Positions 31,870-40,698 of a stretch of 64,000 nt of DNA are shown in pieces. Numbering within the stretch: the first letter of the stretch is position 1; each line of letters begins with the position of its first letter. The stretch is from positions 1-64,000 of the forward strand of contig CAYFVU010000002.1 in NCBI GenBank assembly GCA_964346645.1, in the 5' to 3' direction. Under the pieces are notes generated by a model. It was given only the letters and a program-made list of their open reading frames with translations, was not told the origin of the DNA and made no database searches. A program made the position numbers and the translations under genes. Source of the DNA: CAYFVU01 sp964346645. Lineage in GTDB: Bacteria > Spirochaetota > Spirochaetia > DSM-16054 > Sediminispirochaetaceae.

Positions 31870-34008
31870 ATGGCCGAAGAGCATACGATACAGGAGAGGG
31901 AAGAGTGGAAACGGGCGATGCTGGAGCTGCCCGACGAACTCTTTTTCTCCATCATGAGAACCTACCTCGGCGAGATCCGGACACCCTTCCATAAACCGGC
32001 GCTGGTGGACCGGCTCGCAAACTTTCTCGGCCACGAGGAGACCGTCCGCAGAATCGTCGCATTCATCGACGACCGCGACGCGGTCTTCATCACCGCCGTG
32101 GACCTGCTCGGCAGCCCCCACATCACCACCCTCTACTCCCTCTTCGAAGAGGAGCTCGATTATTTCAGTTTCCACGGCCGCTTGAGAAACCTACAGGAGC
32201 GTCTTCTCGTCTACCACCGCCGCTCCGACGACGGCATCGCGGTCAATCCGCTCCTGCTCCCGGTCCTGCGTCACGGGGTCATACGGGCGCCGATCCTCTT
32301 CGAGTATCGGCACTCCGAGAAGGAGGAAGATACCGAGAAGAGCCCCCGCATCACCGAGACTCATCTCCATGCCCTCATTGCCTACCTCCTCATCGACGAC
32401 AAGCTCCTGAAATCCGACGGAACGCTGAAGAAGAAGAGCTCCGACCGCCTTGCGAGGGTCTTCTCTTCGGAGGATGGCGGGCAGGAGCTGTTCCTCCGTC
32501 TTCTCCGTGCCGCCACCAATCTGGGCCTCGTGGAGCGCAGAGAGAGCAGAATCATCCCGAAACGCAGGGCCCTCGACGCATTCGCAGAGATGCCGCGGGA
32601 AGTCCGAACCTCCGCCCTGTGGGCTGCGGCGTTCGACGGAGGACAGGAGGCCTCCGGTAGAGAAATTTCCTCCCTCCCTCCCCGGGAGCTGTATAGACGG
32701 TCTCGGTTGCTGCGCAGCGTGCTCGATTCAATGCCGAACCGGACGGTCTTCACCTTCTCCGGGCTCCGCAGGCTTATCCGCGTCTGTACGATCAATGCGG
32801 GCATGGACGGCAGGTATCTCCCTGTCCGCCCAGAGGAGATGGTCGAGCTCGGCCTGCTCGAGGAAAGGGACGAGGGGGTCTCTCTCGCCTTCGGCACGAG
32901 ACGGGAGCTCGAGGCATCTCCGATCGAGCGGCCGATTCTCATTCAGCCCGACTTCAGCGTCACCGTACAGCCTCCCGTAGACTTTCCCACCGGCGTCCGT
33001 ATCAGCGAGCTCTTCGACATACGCAACTACGACATCTATCCCCGTTACGAGCTCACGAAATACTCCTACACCCGCGCCCGGAGCCACAGGTTCACCTACG
33101 AGGAGCTGATCGCGTTCATCGAGGAGCATTCGGAGAACGAGCCGCCCCACAACATCGTAATGACGATAAAGGCGTGGGAGCGGGCCTTCTCCGGAGTGAG
33201 CCTCTACGAGGGGATAGTCCTCGAGGTCGACGAGGAGCGTTCTCACCTCGTCGACCACACTCCCGGACTGCAGGAGCACATCCTCCACTCGTTCGGAGGC
33301 GGGCTCTACCTGCTCGACCCTTCGACCGTCGATGAATGGACGAGGGCACTCGAGAAGAGCGGAATCGAGCCCGTCCCCCCCATTCACCGTCCCGGATCAG
33401 AGACGCGGGCCGAAACGGCACAACAACCGGGCCCGCCCCTCGCCTCGATCTATGCCGCCGAGCTCCGTAATGAGCTGCGCGAGGACGAATCGGACGAGGC
33501 CCGCTCGCCGTTATCCGCCGCCCCCGGCTCGCCGTCCCGACATCCGGCCTTCTCTAGTGCACAGGAGAAGCTGGATGCCGACGAGCTCTACGAGGAGCTG
33601 CGACGGGCGGCGGAACCTCTCTCGCTCAGCGAAAACCAGCGAAGGGAGCTGCAGCAGTACATCGACCACAAGCTCCTCCTCTTTCCCGAGCAGGTCGGCC
33701 GCCACATGCTCAGCGACGAAACCACCGAGGCACGGGGAATCGACTACTCCGGCAAGGTACGCATAGTCGAGCAGTCGGTCTCTCACGAGTTCGATCTGTT
33801 GGAAATCGTGCAGCGCATGCCGGCGGGCAAACCGAAGCGGATGCTGCTGCGGCCGGAGCGGCTCGAAAGGGGCGAGAAGGAGCTCTACCTCAACGGTCGA
33901 GAGCTCCCACACGGGGAGGTGCAGAGAATCCCCGTGGGAAAGATCAGCTACGTCAAGCGCTGGAAGAGCTCGCTCTTTACCGGACTCGAGGATTCGAACC
34001 GCCGGTGA
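31870..34008 (+). CDS. helicase-associated protein, XPB partner
   Basis: 712 residues. The middle region (P-I-L-I-Q-P-D-F-S-V-T-V near 355-365) resembles the helicase-associated / Helicase_C_3 family found next to XPB in other bacteria. The N-terminal 330 residues are winged-helix-like, and a C-terminal region (from about 560) follows a Pro/Ser-rich linker. I start it at ATG 31870, with GGAG 5 nt upstream. Its role is inferred from the gene pair; no catalytic motif is visible to me. The last 32 nt overlap the convergent aroDE gene. Confidence 0.75.
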   Translation: MAEEHTIQEREEWKRAMLELPDELFFSIMRTYLGEIRTPFHKPALVDRLANFLGHEETVRRIVAFIDDRDAVFITAVDLLGSPHITTLYSLFEEELDYFSFHGRLRNLQERLLVYHRRSDDGIAVNPLLLPVLRHGVIRAPILFEYRHSEKEEDTEKSPRITETHLHALIAYLLIDDKLLKSDGTLKKKSSDRLARVFSSEDGGQELFLRLLRAATNLGLVERRESRIIPKRRALDAFAEMPREVRTSALWAAAFDGGQEASGREISSLPPRELYRRSRLLRSVLDSMPNRTVFTFSGLRRLIRVCTINAGMDGRYLPVRPEEMVELGLLEERDEGVSLAFGTRRELEASPIERPILIQPDFSVTVQPPVDFPTGVRISELFDIRNYDIYPRYELTKYSYTRARSHRFTYEELIAFIEEHSENEPPHNIVMTIKAWERAFSGVSLYEGIVLEVDEERSHLVDHTPGLQEHILHSFGGGLYLLDPSTVDEWTRALEKSGIEPVPPIHRPGSETRAETAQQPGPPLASIYAAELRNELREDESDEARSPLSAAPGSPSRHPAFSSAQEKLDADELYEELRRAAEPLSLSENQRRELQQYIDHKLLLFPEQVGRHMLSDETTEARGIDYSGKVRIVEQSVSHEFDLLEIVQRMPAGKPKRMLLRPERLERGEKELYLNGRELPHGEVQRIPVGKISYVKRWKSSLFTGLEDSNRR

Positions 34009-35446
34009 AGATGCGGAACTGCGCCTGCGCCTGGGTGCGCAGCATTTCGGCCCCGCCGATGGTCGCGCAGCCCCCCTCCCGCGCCCGCTGCATGAAGCGG
34101 GTCACCGCCGGTGTGTAGATGATGTCGTAGACCGTCTCGGCACCGCTGAAGCGGTAGGAGGGGAGCGGTTCATCCTCCGGGTGCGGCTCCATACCTATGC
34201 TCGTAGTCTGTACGATGAGATCGTACGGTCCCGATTCGGCCGCCTGCTCCAGCGAGAGGGCGCGGCCGCCTACTTCGGCAGCCAACCGCTCGGCCTTCCC
34301 GACCGTCCTGTTGCACACGGAAACCTCCACAGCTCTATCGTTCAGGGCGTGCACCGCCGTACGCGCCGCCCCTCCGGCTCCTATCACGAGGCAGTTGCGG
34401 ATCGCCCCCCGCCCGATGAGTCCCTCGAGTGGGGCGAGAAAGCCCTCGTAGTCGGTGTTCGTCCCGTGCCAGCCTCTCGGTCCGCGGTAGACGGTGTTGC
34501 AGGCACCGATTTTCTTCACCACCCCGTCTACCTCGTCGAGCTCGGAGATTACCGCCTCCTTGTGCGGTACGGTCACCGAGAATCCGTCCACCGGCAGCGC
34601 CTCCGCGAGCCGAAAGAAGGCCTTCGGATCGTCGACGAGAAAGGGAAGGTAGACCGCCTGCAAGCCCGCCTCCCGCAGCCATCCGTTGTGTATGAGAGGT
34701 GAACGGCTGTGCGCCACCGGATTGCCGATGATGCCCAGAATCTTCGTCCCGGCGCCTATCTCCTCGGCACGGTAGACCTCCGCAAGCTCTTCCAAGGTGG
34801 GCACCGCCGCCTGAGAGGGGGCGGGGGAGGGCTCGACCCTCCCCCGCCCCGGAGCGGAGCCGTATTCCCTCACGGAGCGCTCGTCCAGCGCATAGGTCCA
34901 CAGGGAGCCGAAGCGCCGGTAGAGTATCCGGGTAAAGAGTCCCGGCTCACCCTCCCCGACGAGAATCTTCTCCTCGATCCCGGAGAGCTCCTCTGCGGCC
35001 CGCACGAATCGGAGGGCATCCGCCGTGCCGCGAAGCTCGGCGGCCACCTTTACGACTGCGCCGCCGGCTCTCGCAGCCTCCGCCCTCCTCCGCAGATCCG
35101 CAGGCGGGCCGCCCGAGAAGTAGAGCCGCCGCACCAGCCGTCCCCCACCCTCTCTCAGCTCATCGGAGCGCGCGATCTTCTCGGCAGTCTCCTCGTCGGC
35201 GGTTTCGACATAGGCCGCTTTCCTCCTCGCCGCTGCGAGAAGGATGTCTGTCGCCTCCCCTTCGGTCCCGTAGTCGGCAACGACCACCGGGAGCGGCGAT
35301 TCGGCGATGAGCCGCTCGACTTCCGGCGGTCTGATCTCGGAGTGAGATACGATCCCGAGTTCGGCCATCGACACCCTGTCTCTATTCCGTTCGATCAGAT
35401 TCAGATTCTCCCGTACACCTTTCTCCGTCAACTCTAGACACAACAT
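33977..35446 (-). CDS. aroE: AroDE: shikimate dehydrogenase with a degenerate 3-dehydroquinate dehydratase domain
   Basis: 489 residues. The C-terminal half (about 230-489) is a normal shikimate dehydrogenase: G-N-P-V-A-H-S-R-S-P, V-P-H-K-E, N-T-D-Y-E-G-F, and G-A-G-G-A-A-R-T for NADP. The N-terminal half is shaped like type I dehydroquinate dehydratase, keeping the Schiff-base lysine (V-V-K-V at K133) and R173 in F-T-R-I-L. The usual S-x-H-D-F segment reads R-L-Y-F-S-G-G-P, without the catalytic His, and the E-x-R-x-D strand is absent. ATG 35446 is chosen; a longer frame overlaps the upstream gene. Dehydratase activity is doubtful. Confidence 0.85.
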   Translation of the reverse strand: MLCLELTEKGVRENLNLIERNRDRVSMAELGIVSHSEIRPPEVERLIAESPLPVVVADYGTEGEATDILLAAARRKAAYVETADEETAEKIARSDELREGGGRLVRRLYFSGGPPADLRRRAEAARAGGAVVKVAAELRGTADALRFVRAAEELSGIEEKILVGEGEPGLFTRILYRRFGSLWTYALDERSVREYGSAPGRGRVEPSPAPSQAAVPTLEELAEVYRAEEIGAGTKILGIIGNPVAHSRSPLIHNGWLREAGLQAVYLPFLVDDPKAFFRLAEALPVDGFSVTVPHKEAVISELDEVDGVVKKIGACNTVYRGPRGWHGTNTDYEGFLAPLEGLIGRGAIRNCLVIGAGGAARTAVHALNDRAVEVSVCNRTVGKAERLAAEVGGRALSLEQAAESGPYDLIVQTTSIGMEPHPEDEPLPSYRFSGAETVYDIIYTPAVTRFMQRAREGGCATIGGAEMLRTQAQAQFRIFTGGSNPRVR

Positions 35447-35487
35447 CCTCTGCCGCTCCTCTCTCCTTTCGTACTCACCTCTTTCAG

Positions 35488-37170
35488 CTACTCGATCTGA
35501 GCCTCGAGACTTCGCAGCCGGTCCTGCAGCTCCTCGTCGTCGGGGCGGGATGCCACCGCCTGCCTTAGATACCTCGCGGCCTTCGCCGTCTCTCCCTGCT
35601 GCTGGTACAACTCCGAGATACGGATGAGGGCCCTCGTGTTCTGCATGTTCTCGTAGAGCGCGGACTGGAGGCTGGCGATCTTGGCTTCCGCTCCCCCCTG
35701 CACCTCGCTCAGGTAGAAATACAGAATGCTCCTCACCTCGGAGGAGTCGCTGTTCTCGAGACGGCGATTGACGTAGTCGCGCAGATCCTGTTCGCGGCCG
35801 GCCTCCAGGAGCGTGTCGAGATATACGGTAATCGCCGCGGGCTCTTCGGGAAACAGCTCTATGAGCTCGATCGCGTAGGAGAGCGCCTCCTCGGTGCTCC
35901 CCCGGCCCCTGTAGAGCCGCACCGCCGATTTCAGCACTTCGTAGTCCTGCGGACTGTACTCCAAGAGCCGCTGCAGATACTCCTCTCCATCCTCCCATCG
36001 TGCGAGCCGCACCGCGAGCTCGAGGAGACTTGTGAGCAGCTGCATGTTCCACGTCTCTTCGCCCCACCGCTGCCGCAGCAACGAATAGGCATCCTCTTCT
36101 CTGCCGCTGCTCACCATGACCTCCGACAGGAGGATGGAGAACTCGTATACCTCGGGGTACGAAGCGAGCCCGCGTCGCGCGAGTTGCTCCGCTTCCCGGT
36201 AATTTGCCCTATCGGCTGCCGCACGCCCGCGAACGAGGATCGTTTCGGCAGTCTCCTCGTGCTCGCGCTCATAGCCGCGCACCAGCCGCATCGCCTTCTC
36301 CGCATCTCCCCGCTTCTCGAGCAGCACGGCCCGCAGGAGGAGGAGCCTCCCGTCGTCGGAGAAACGGGATATGGCGGAGGAGAGCAGTGCATCGGCCCGC
36401 TCGTACCGTCCGAGGGTGACGAGGACCTCCAGCGCAGCGCGCGTCACCTCGAGCCTATCCGGAAAACGCTCGAGCAGAAGCTCTGCATAGGCGAGGACCT
36501 GTTTCGGGCGTCCGCGGCACTCTGCGAGCTCTACCGCCGCGAGCAAGGCGGGATAGCATGAGGGATCCGCCTCCGATATATGCAGGAAGCGATCGAGAGC
36601 ATCTCCCTCCTGCCCCTCCATACGGAGCGAGACTCCCAGGAGGTAGCTCACCAGAAGCGAATCCGGATTCACCTCCGCGAGCTGCTCGACGGTCTCTCGA
36701 GCCCTCGCCACATCCTGCGCATCCGATCCCGTCAGCAGGGTGAGGGAGGAGAGGAGGAGCGTAATGAAATCGGTCTTCCCGCTCTCCACCTCGGGATAGC
36801 TGCCCGCCTCTACCTCCTCTACGATCCTCCCATAGATGCTCGTGGCCGGCAGGGACACCATGTAGTCCTCGTCTTTAAGGTACGGATAGACGATGCTGCG
36901 TATGGAGAGTGCGGCATAGGCGAGCTCTGCGCCGCGCTCGGTGCTGTGGAGATTCTCGGATCTCAGAAGATCGAGTCCCTCCTCTAAGGCGGCGGGAGTG
37001 CCGACCGCGATGGAGTTGCGGGCCTCTTCGAAGACCTGGGCTCTTCTGCGGATCTCCTGCTGCAGGCCGTCATCGGCCTCTTCGGTGCCGCCGGAACCCG
37101 CACACCCGGACAAGAAAAGCGCACCCGATAGGAAAAGAAGTGCCGTCAAAAATGCTGCGATTCTTCCCAA
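35488..37170 (-). CDS. TPR-repeat lipoprotein
   Basis: About 560 residues. The lipoprotein signal ends in L-F-L-S-G-C, and the rest is a chain of TPR or TPR-like helices (for example Y-A-E-L-L-L-E-R-F-P-D, and Q-G-E-T-A-K-A-A-R-Y-L-R-Q-A at the end). It is probably anchored in the outer or inner membrane and used for protein-protein contacts. The start is unsure: TTG 37170 gives a standard short signal peptide and a GGGAGAG upstream, while the TTG at 37239 would lie inside a promoter -35. Downstream is aroDE (41 nt away). Confidence 0.75.
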   Translation of the reverse strand: MGRIAAFLTALLFLSGALFLSGCAGSGGTEEADDGLQQEIRRRAQVFEEARNSIAVGTPAALEEGLDLLRSENLHSTERGAELAYAALSIRSIVYPYLKDEDYMVSLPATSIYGRIVEEVEAGSYPEVESGKTDFITLLLSSLTLLTGSDAQDVARARETVEQLAEVNPDSLLVSYLLGVSLRMEGQEGDALDRFLHISEADPSCYPALLAAVELAECRGRPKQVLAYAELLLERFPDRLEVTRAALEVLVTLGRYERADALLSSAISRFSDDGRLLLLRAVLLEKRGDAEKAMRLVRGYEREHEETAETILVRGRAAADRANYREAEQLARRGLASYPEVYEFSILLSEVMVSSGREEDAYSLLRQRWGEETWNMQLLTSLLELAVRLARWEDGEEYLQRLLEYSPQDYEVLKSAVRLYRGRGSTEEALSYAIELIELFPEEPAAITVYLDTLLEAGREQDLRDYVNRRLENSDSSEVRSILYFYLSEVQGGAEAKIASLQSALYENMQNTRALIRISELYQQQGETAKAARYLRQAVASRPDDEELQDRLRSLEAQIE

Positions 37171-37211
37171 GGTATCTCGGTCTCTCCCGGTCTTCTTTCG
37201 ACGATTAGAGG

Positions 37212-37262
37212 AGTGTAGCAGAACCCACCTCTCTTGCAAACCCTATACGCCTGTGATACATT
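37212..37262. promoter_or_regulatory. divergent promoters sharing one palindromic -35
   Basis: TTGCAA at 37234-37239 reads the same on both strands. To the right: 17-nt spacer, TACATT (37257-37262), ATG at 37274. To the left: 16-nt spacer, TACACT (37217-37212), start at 37170. If real, the two transcripts compete for the same -35. Confidence 0.5.
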
Positions 37263-37273
37263 CCCGACCATAG

Positions 37274-38386
37274 ATGACACGATCGATGTTTTCACGCCAG
37301 CTTACCATCGTTGGAATACTGTTTCTCCTGTCGGCAGCATTCGTCTACATAGGCTGTCGTGAAAACGGCCCGGAACCCAGCGAAGCCTATCGGCCCTACA
37401 TCGTAGGAAGCGAGGAGCAGAAAGAGGAGCTGCGGAGCCTTTTTACCACCCTCGAGGGTGAGCCGGAGAGCCCCGAGAACAGGTTCATCATCATTCAGGA
37501 GATTACCAAGATTCTGCACGCGCAGGAACGAAACAATCTCCTCAACCTCTTTCTCACCACTTACGTGGAGAACCACCGCGACGATCCGTTCAACGGCTTC
37601 TATCTACTTATCGTCGCAAGAAACTATCTCGAAAAGGGCGCCGAGCCATTTGCGGTACACTATTTCGAGAGAATTCTCAAAAATCACCCCGATCTCTCGG
37701 TAAACGACCGCTCTATCCACTACGTCTGCCTGAGCAATCTCATAAAACTGGTGGAGAACCCGGAGGTCAAGGTCACCTACTACAAGAGCCTCATTTCCCG
37801 CTTCGGCGACAAGATCGAAAAGGGACCGACCTACTACCACCTCGCCGACACCTACGAGGAGCTCGGGGAGTGGGACCTCGCGATACAGGCCTACCGCAAC
37901 TTCCTCAACTATCCGAACGCCGAGGTCGAGGGAGTCCCGAACGCGCAAGAGCAGGTGCTCACCATGATCGAGTTCTACGACTACAAGAACAAGAACTGGA
38001 CCATGGAGAGTCTCGACAAGCTCGTGAGCACGATAAAGTACGCCATCCGCACCAGAAATGCATCGCTGCTGAGCCGCTACCGCGCGAAGGTCAACTTCTT
38101 CGCCGTCTCATGGGAGGAGCGGAAGGTGGATGCGGACCTCAACTTCCTGGAGGGTCTGAACGCCTTCCTCAACCGGCGCATCCACTACTCGGGCGAGCTC
38201 GACCTCGACTCGAACGCGCAGGAGGCGTACCTGAAGACCTGGGGCTGGTCCTACCGCATCAAGACCTGGTACCTCTACTTCCGCCGGGTCCATTTCCCCT
38301 CCAATCCCGAGATTCACGGCCAGTGGGAGTGGGGAGGAATCTATTTCGGAGAGAAGCCCTTTGCCGGCACCCGTTTCCCCAATTAA
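37274..38386 (+). CDS. exported TPR-type protein, probable lipoprotein
   Basis: 370 residues. The signal sequence ends in V-Y-I-G-C, a relaxed spirochaete-type lipobox with C28. The middle has TPR-like segments (Y-Y-H-L-A-D-T-Y-E-E-L-G-E-W-D-L-A-I-Q-A-Y). The C-terminal third is rich in Trp and Tyr and ends in a stretch that looks like a separate small fold (W-G-W-S-Y-R-I-K-T-W-Y-L-Y-F). I do not recognise the family. It is divergent from the TPR lipoprotein at 35488; together the two may serve the same envelope assembly, but that is only suggested by position. Confidence 0.75.
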   Translation: MTRSMFSRQLTIVGILFLLSAAFVYIGCRENGPEPSEAYRPYIVGSEEQKEELRSLFTTLEGEPESPENRFIIIQEITKILHAQERNNLLNLFLTTYVENHRDDPFNGFYLLIVARNYLEKGAEPFAVHYFERILKNHPDLSVNDRSIHYVCLSNLIKLVENPEVKVTYYKSLISRFGDKIEKGPTYYHLADTYEELGEWDLAIQAYRNFLNYPNAEVEGVPNAQEQVLTMIEFYDYKNKNWTMESLDKLVSTIKYAIRTRNASLLSRYRAKVNFFAVSWEERKVDADLNFLEGLNAFLNRRIHYSGELDLDSNAQEAYLKTWGWSYRIKTWYLYFRRVHFPSNPEIHGQWEWGGIYFGEKPFAGTRFPN

Positions 38387-38458
38387 CCGATCCATCGGGG
38401 CAAATATTCGGGCCGCGATGCGGTAAGAGGCTGTAAATGGCCGGGAAAAGTGTCGATA

Positions 38459-39355
38459 ATGGGAGGGATGACGCCGGTGACACGCCGCACACAGCTCCTA
38501 CGCAGACTCATCGTCCTCCTCATGCTGCTCCCATGGCCGACCGTGCTCGCAACCGCGCAGGAGCAGATCGACTTCTCTACCGAGCTCTCGGTTGATTGGA
38601 GAAGGGGTGAGATCGAGCTCCGTTTCGTCTTCCCCCTCTCCGAGGGGCAAGCGCTCTCTCCCAGACTGCGAGATCTCTACACGCGCACGAGCCGCAGCAA
38701 TCTCGGATTCTCCTTCGTAGATGAGTTCTCTCGACTCAGGCTGAACTCCCGCACCGACGTGGGCGGGTATCTAAAGCAGCATCCGCAGATCGCCATGGAA
38801 CTGAGCACGAGAAGCGCAGACGGCTACCTGGAGACCGACTCCTCCTACTCCGAGAACTTCTCCGAGTTCCGCGTCACCTACCGTTTTCCCCTCCATTCAC
38901 TCTTCGCCGAACCCTTCATCGCCCACGACTCCGCAGCTCCTCCACCGCCCCTCCTCAGATACGTGCCTTCGGGCCCCTTTTCCGGGATCGTCATTTATGT
39001 TGAGGAGGAGCTCCCGGTTCACGGCACCAACGTCAGCGACGGGCTCTCCCCCGCCCTCTTTCCCCGCGTGTACAGCAATGATATGGAGCTGCTCGCAGCC
39101 AAAGAGATGGTTGCCCCCGAAGCGCTCGAGCAGTGGGGTATGGTCGGCTACTACAGCCGCGAGCAGATCGACAGCCTGTCGGAGAGAGTCGGCGAGGTGC
39201 CGCTCTACACCAAGGCCTCCGCACTCTTCGGAGAAGAGCCGACCGATCTCCTCATTCCGCGCAGGGGGGCCGAGCTCATCCTATCGAGCGAGGAGACCGT
39301 GCGCCTCATCAGCGAAGGAAAGATCGCGATCGTACACGAAGCCCCGTTACATTGA
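38459..39355 (+). CDS. exported protein of unknown function
   Basis: About 298 residues. A signal peptide with an arginine-rich start (T-R-R-T-Q-L-L-R-R) and cleavage near A-T-A-Q is clear. The mature part is beta-rich with no Cys motif and no known catalytic signature. Possible starts are ATG 38459, ATG 38468 and GTG 38477; the last has the best spacing to GGGAGGG (38461-38467). It lies between a TPR lipoprotein gene and an SH3-domain lipoprotein gene. Confidence 0.7.
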   Translation: MGGMTPVTRRTQLLRRLIVLLMLLPWPTVLATAQEQIDFSTELSVDWRRGEIELRFVFPLSEGQALSPRLRDLYTRTSRSNLGFSFVDEFSRLRLNSRTDVGGYLKQHPQIAMELSTRSADGYLETDSSYSENFSEFRVTYRFPLHSLFAEPFIAHDSAAPPPPLLRYVPSGPFSGIVIYVEEELPVHGTNVSDGLSPALFPRVYSNDMELLAAKEMVAPEALEQWGMVGYYSREQIDSLSERVGEVPLYTKASALFGEEPTDLLIPRRGAELILSSEETVRLISEGKIAIVHEAPLH

Positions 39356-39381
39356 CTTTCACCCCTCATACGTTCTATACA
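39352..39381 (+). promoter_or_regulatory. promoter inside the end of the upstream gene
   Basis: TTGACT (39352-39357) overlaps the stop codon of the preceding gene. An 18-nt spacer and TATACA (39376-39381) follow, then 6 nt to the ATG at 39388. The predicted start of transcription is the A of the ATG. Confidence 0.6.
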
Positions 39382-39387
39382 TTGAGT

Positions 39388-40698
39388 ATGAAGTGGACCG
39401 AACGCGTGCAATTCCGCCCTATCTTTCTCTCTCCCCTCTTCCTACTGATCGTCCTCACATTCGCGAGCGTTACGAGCTGCGGCTTCGGACCGATTGGTTA
39501 CGGAGTGATGCTGCTCTCGCCGAACGGGGACGTCGTGACCACCGGCGCCGTGGTAGAGGTGGAGGAGAAGAGCTCCCTCAATGAGACCTACACGATCGCA
39601 GCTTCCGACGGCAGCGAGCTCGTCGAGATCGACATGTGGAGAGTGGCCTTCTTCGACAAGAGGGAGAAGGCCGAGGACTACGCGGAGGCATACGAAGAGT
39701 ACGTGGACATCTACGCGAAGAATACACGCGACGGACTCGCGGTCCGGGAAAAACCGGATGTGAGCTCACCGCGTGTTTACAAGATGCGCAAGGGGCAGGA
39801 GGTGAAGATTCTCGACCGAGAGGAGGAACAGGTCACCGTAGGCTCCCAAAGCGGCTACTGGTACGAGGTCCTGACAAAGGACGGAGCACAGGGCTACTGC
39901 TTCGACCCCTACCTGAAGATCTACGACATAGACGCCGCGCCGGTCGAGGACGAGGCACCCGACCTCTCACGGGTGCGCGAGGTCTTAGAACGGACCTACC
40001 GCCCTGTGGATTTCGAGCTCATGCAGGAGAAGGGCCACATCAAGCTCGACAAATTTTCCGAGGACTACGGCTTCTTCCCATATCCCGAGGAAAAACGTCT
40101 GGAGGTGAAAACCTTCGACTACAGCCACAGTTTCGAATACGAAGAAATCGAGAAGCAGAGCGAACGCTCCTATCTCTTCAGCGGAAGCGGAGTAGAGCTG
40201 CGCATCGACGACGAGAAGCACATTACCCTCATCTACACCAAGGAGGACCGGAACTACTCTCCGGGATTCGTCCTCGTCGAGAACATCGAAGAGATCCGCG
40301 AGAAGGAGATGGAGCGCAGACGAGGCCTTCTCGAGGAGCTCGTTGAAAGAGGCCCCTCGTACCACAGCAGCGCCTACGGCACCATTCGCTTCTCCGAAAA
40401 CGGCTCCTTCACCTGGGAACGCTTCGAACGGCTCGTCCCCCGCATAATCCCCCAGAGCAGTCGGGGCCGGGGAGACATACGCTTCGACCACTTCGTGGGC
40501 TCGGAGGTCGGCGGCGCGTACAAGGGAGCGTTCAGCCTAGACTTCACGGGAACCGATGGCAAGCCTCCCGTATTTCTCTACGCCCTCGACGGTGGAAAGC
40601 TCACACTCGAGTATGTCTCGGAGAGGAATATCGAAAACCGCGTGGTGCTGCAACGCAACGCATCACCGCTGATCATGGCCTTTTTTTCGCAGTCATGA
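39388..40698 (+). CDS. SH3b-domain lipoprotein
   Basis: 436 residues. A lipoprotein signal ends in V-T-S-C (C31). A bacterial SH3-type domain follows at about 110-180 (G-L-A-V-R-E-K-P-D, then Y-W-Y-E-V and G-Y-C-F). The C-terminal 200 residues contain beta strands and a helix (E-E-I-R-E-K-E-M-E-R-R), of unknown fold. SH3b domains often bind peptidoglycan or peptides, so an envelope role is likely. ATG 39388 begins immediately after a strong promoter. The last four bases overlap the ABC-F start. Confidence 0.8.
   Translation: MKWTERVQFRPIFLSPLFLLIVLTFASVTSCGFGPIGYGVMLLSPNGDVVTTGAVVEVEEKSSLNETYTIAASDGSELVEIDMWRVAFFDKREKAEDYAEAYEEYVDIYAKNTRDGLAVREKPDVSSPRVYKMRKGQEVKILDREEEQVTVGSQSGYWYEVLTKDGAQGYCFDPYLKIYDIDAAPVEDEAPDLSRVREVLERTYRPVDFELMQEKGHIKLDKFSEDYGFFPYPEEKRLEVKTFDYSHSFEYEEIEKQSERSYLFSGSGVELRIDDEKHITLIYTKEDRNYSPGFVLVENIEEIREKEMERRRGLLEELVERGPSYHSSAYGTIRFSENGSFTWERFERLVPRIIPQSSRGRGDIRFDHFVGSEVGGAYKGAFSLDFTGTDGKPPVFLYALDGGKLTLEYVSERNIENRVVLQRNASPLIMAFFSQS

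Noticed and set aside
33984..34005. GGATTCGAACC, again a tRNA-like T-arm, possible attachment site
   Set aside because: It lies inside the overlapping ends of two real genes, the stem does not close, and there is no integrase or repeated copy nearby.
35447..36067. Longer N-terminus of AroDE
   Set aside because: The extension is the out-of-frame shadow of the TPR lipoprotein gene, with Arg/Gly-rich nonsense composition.
38387..38410. Short CCGAT/ATCGG hairpin as a terminator after the TPR lipoprotein gene
   Set aside because: The stem is only five base pairs with a two-base loop and no T-run follows.
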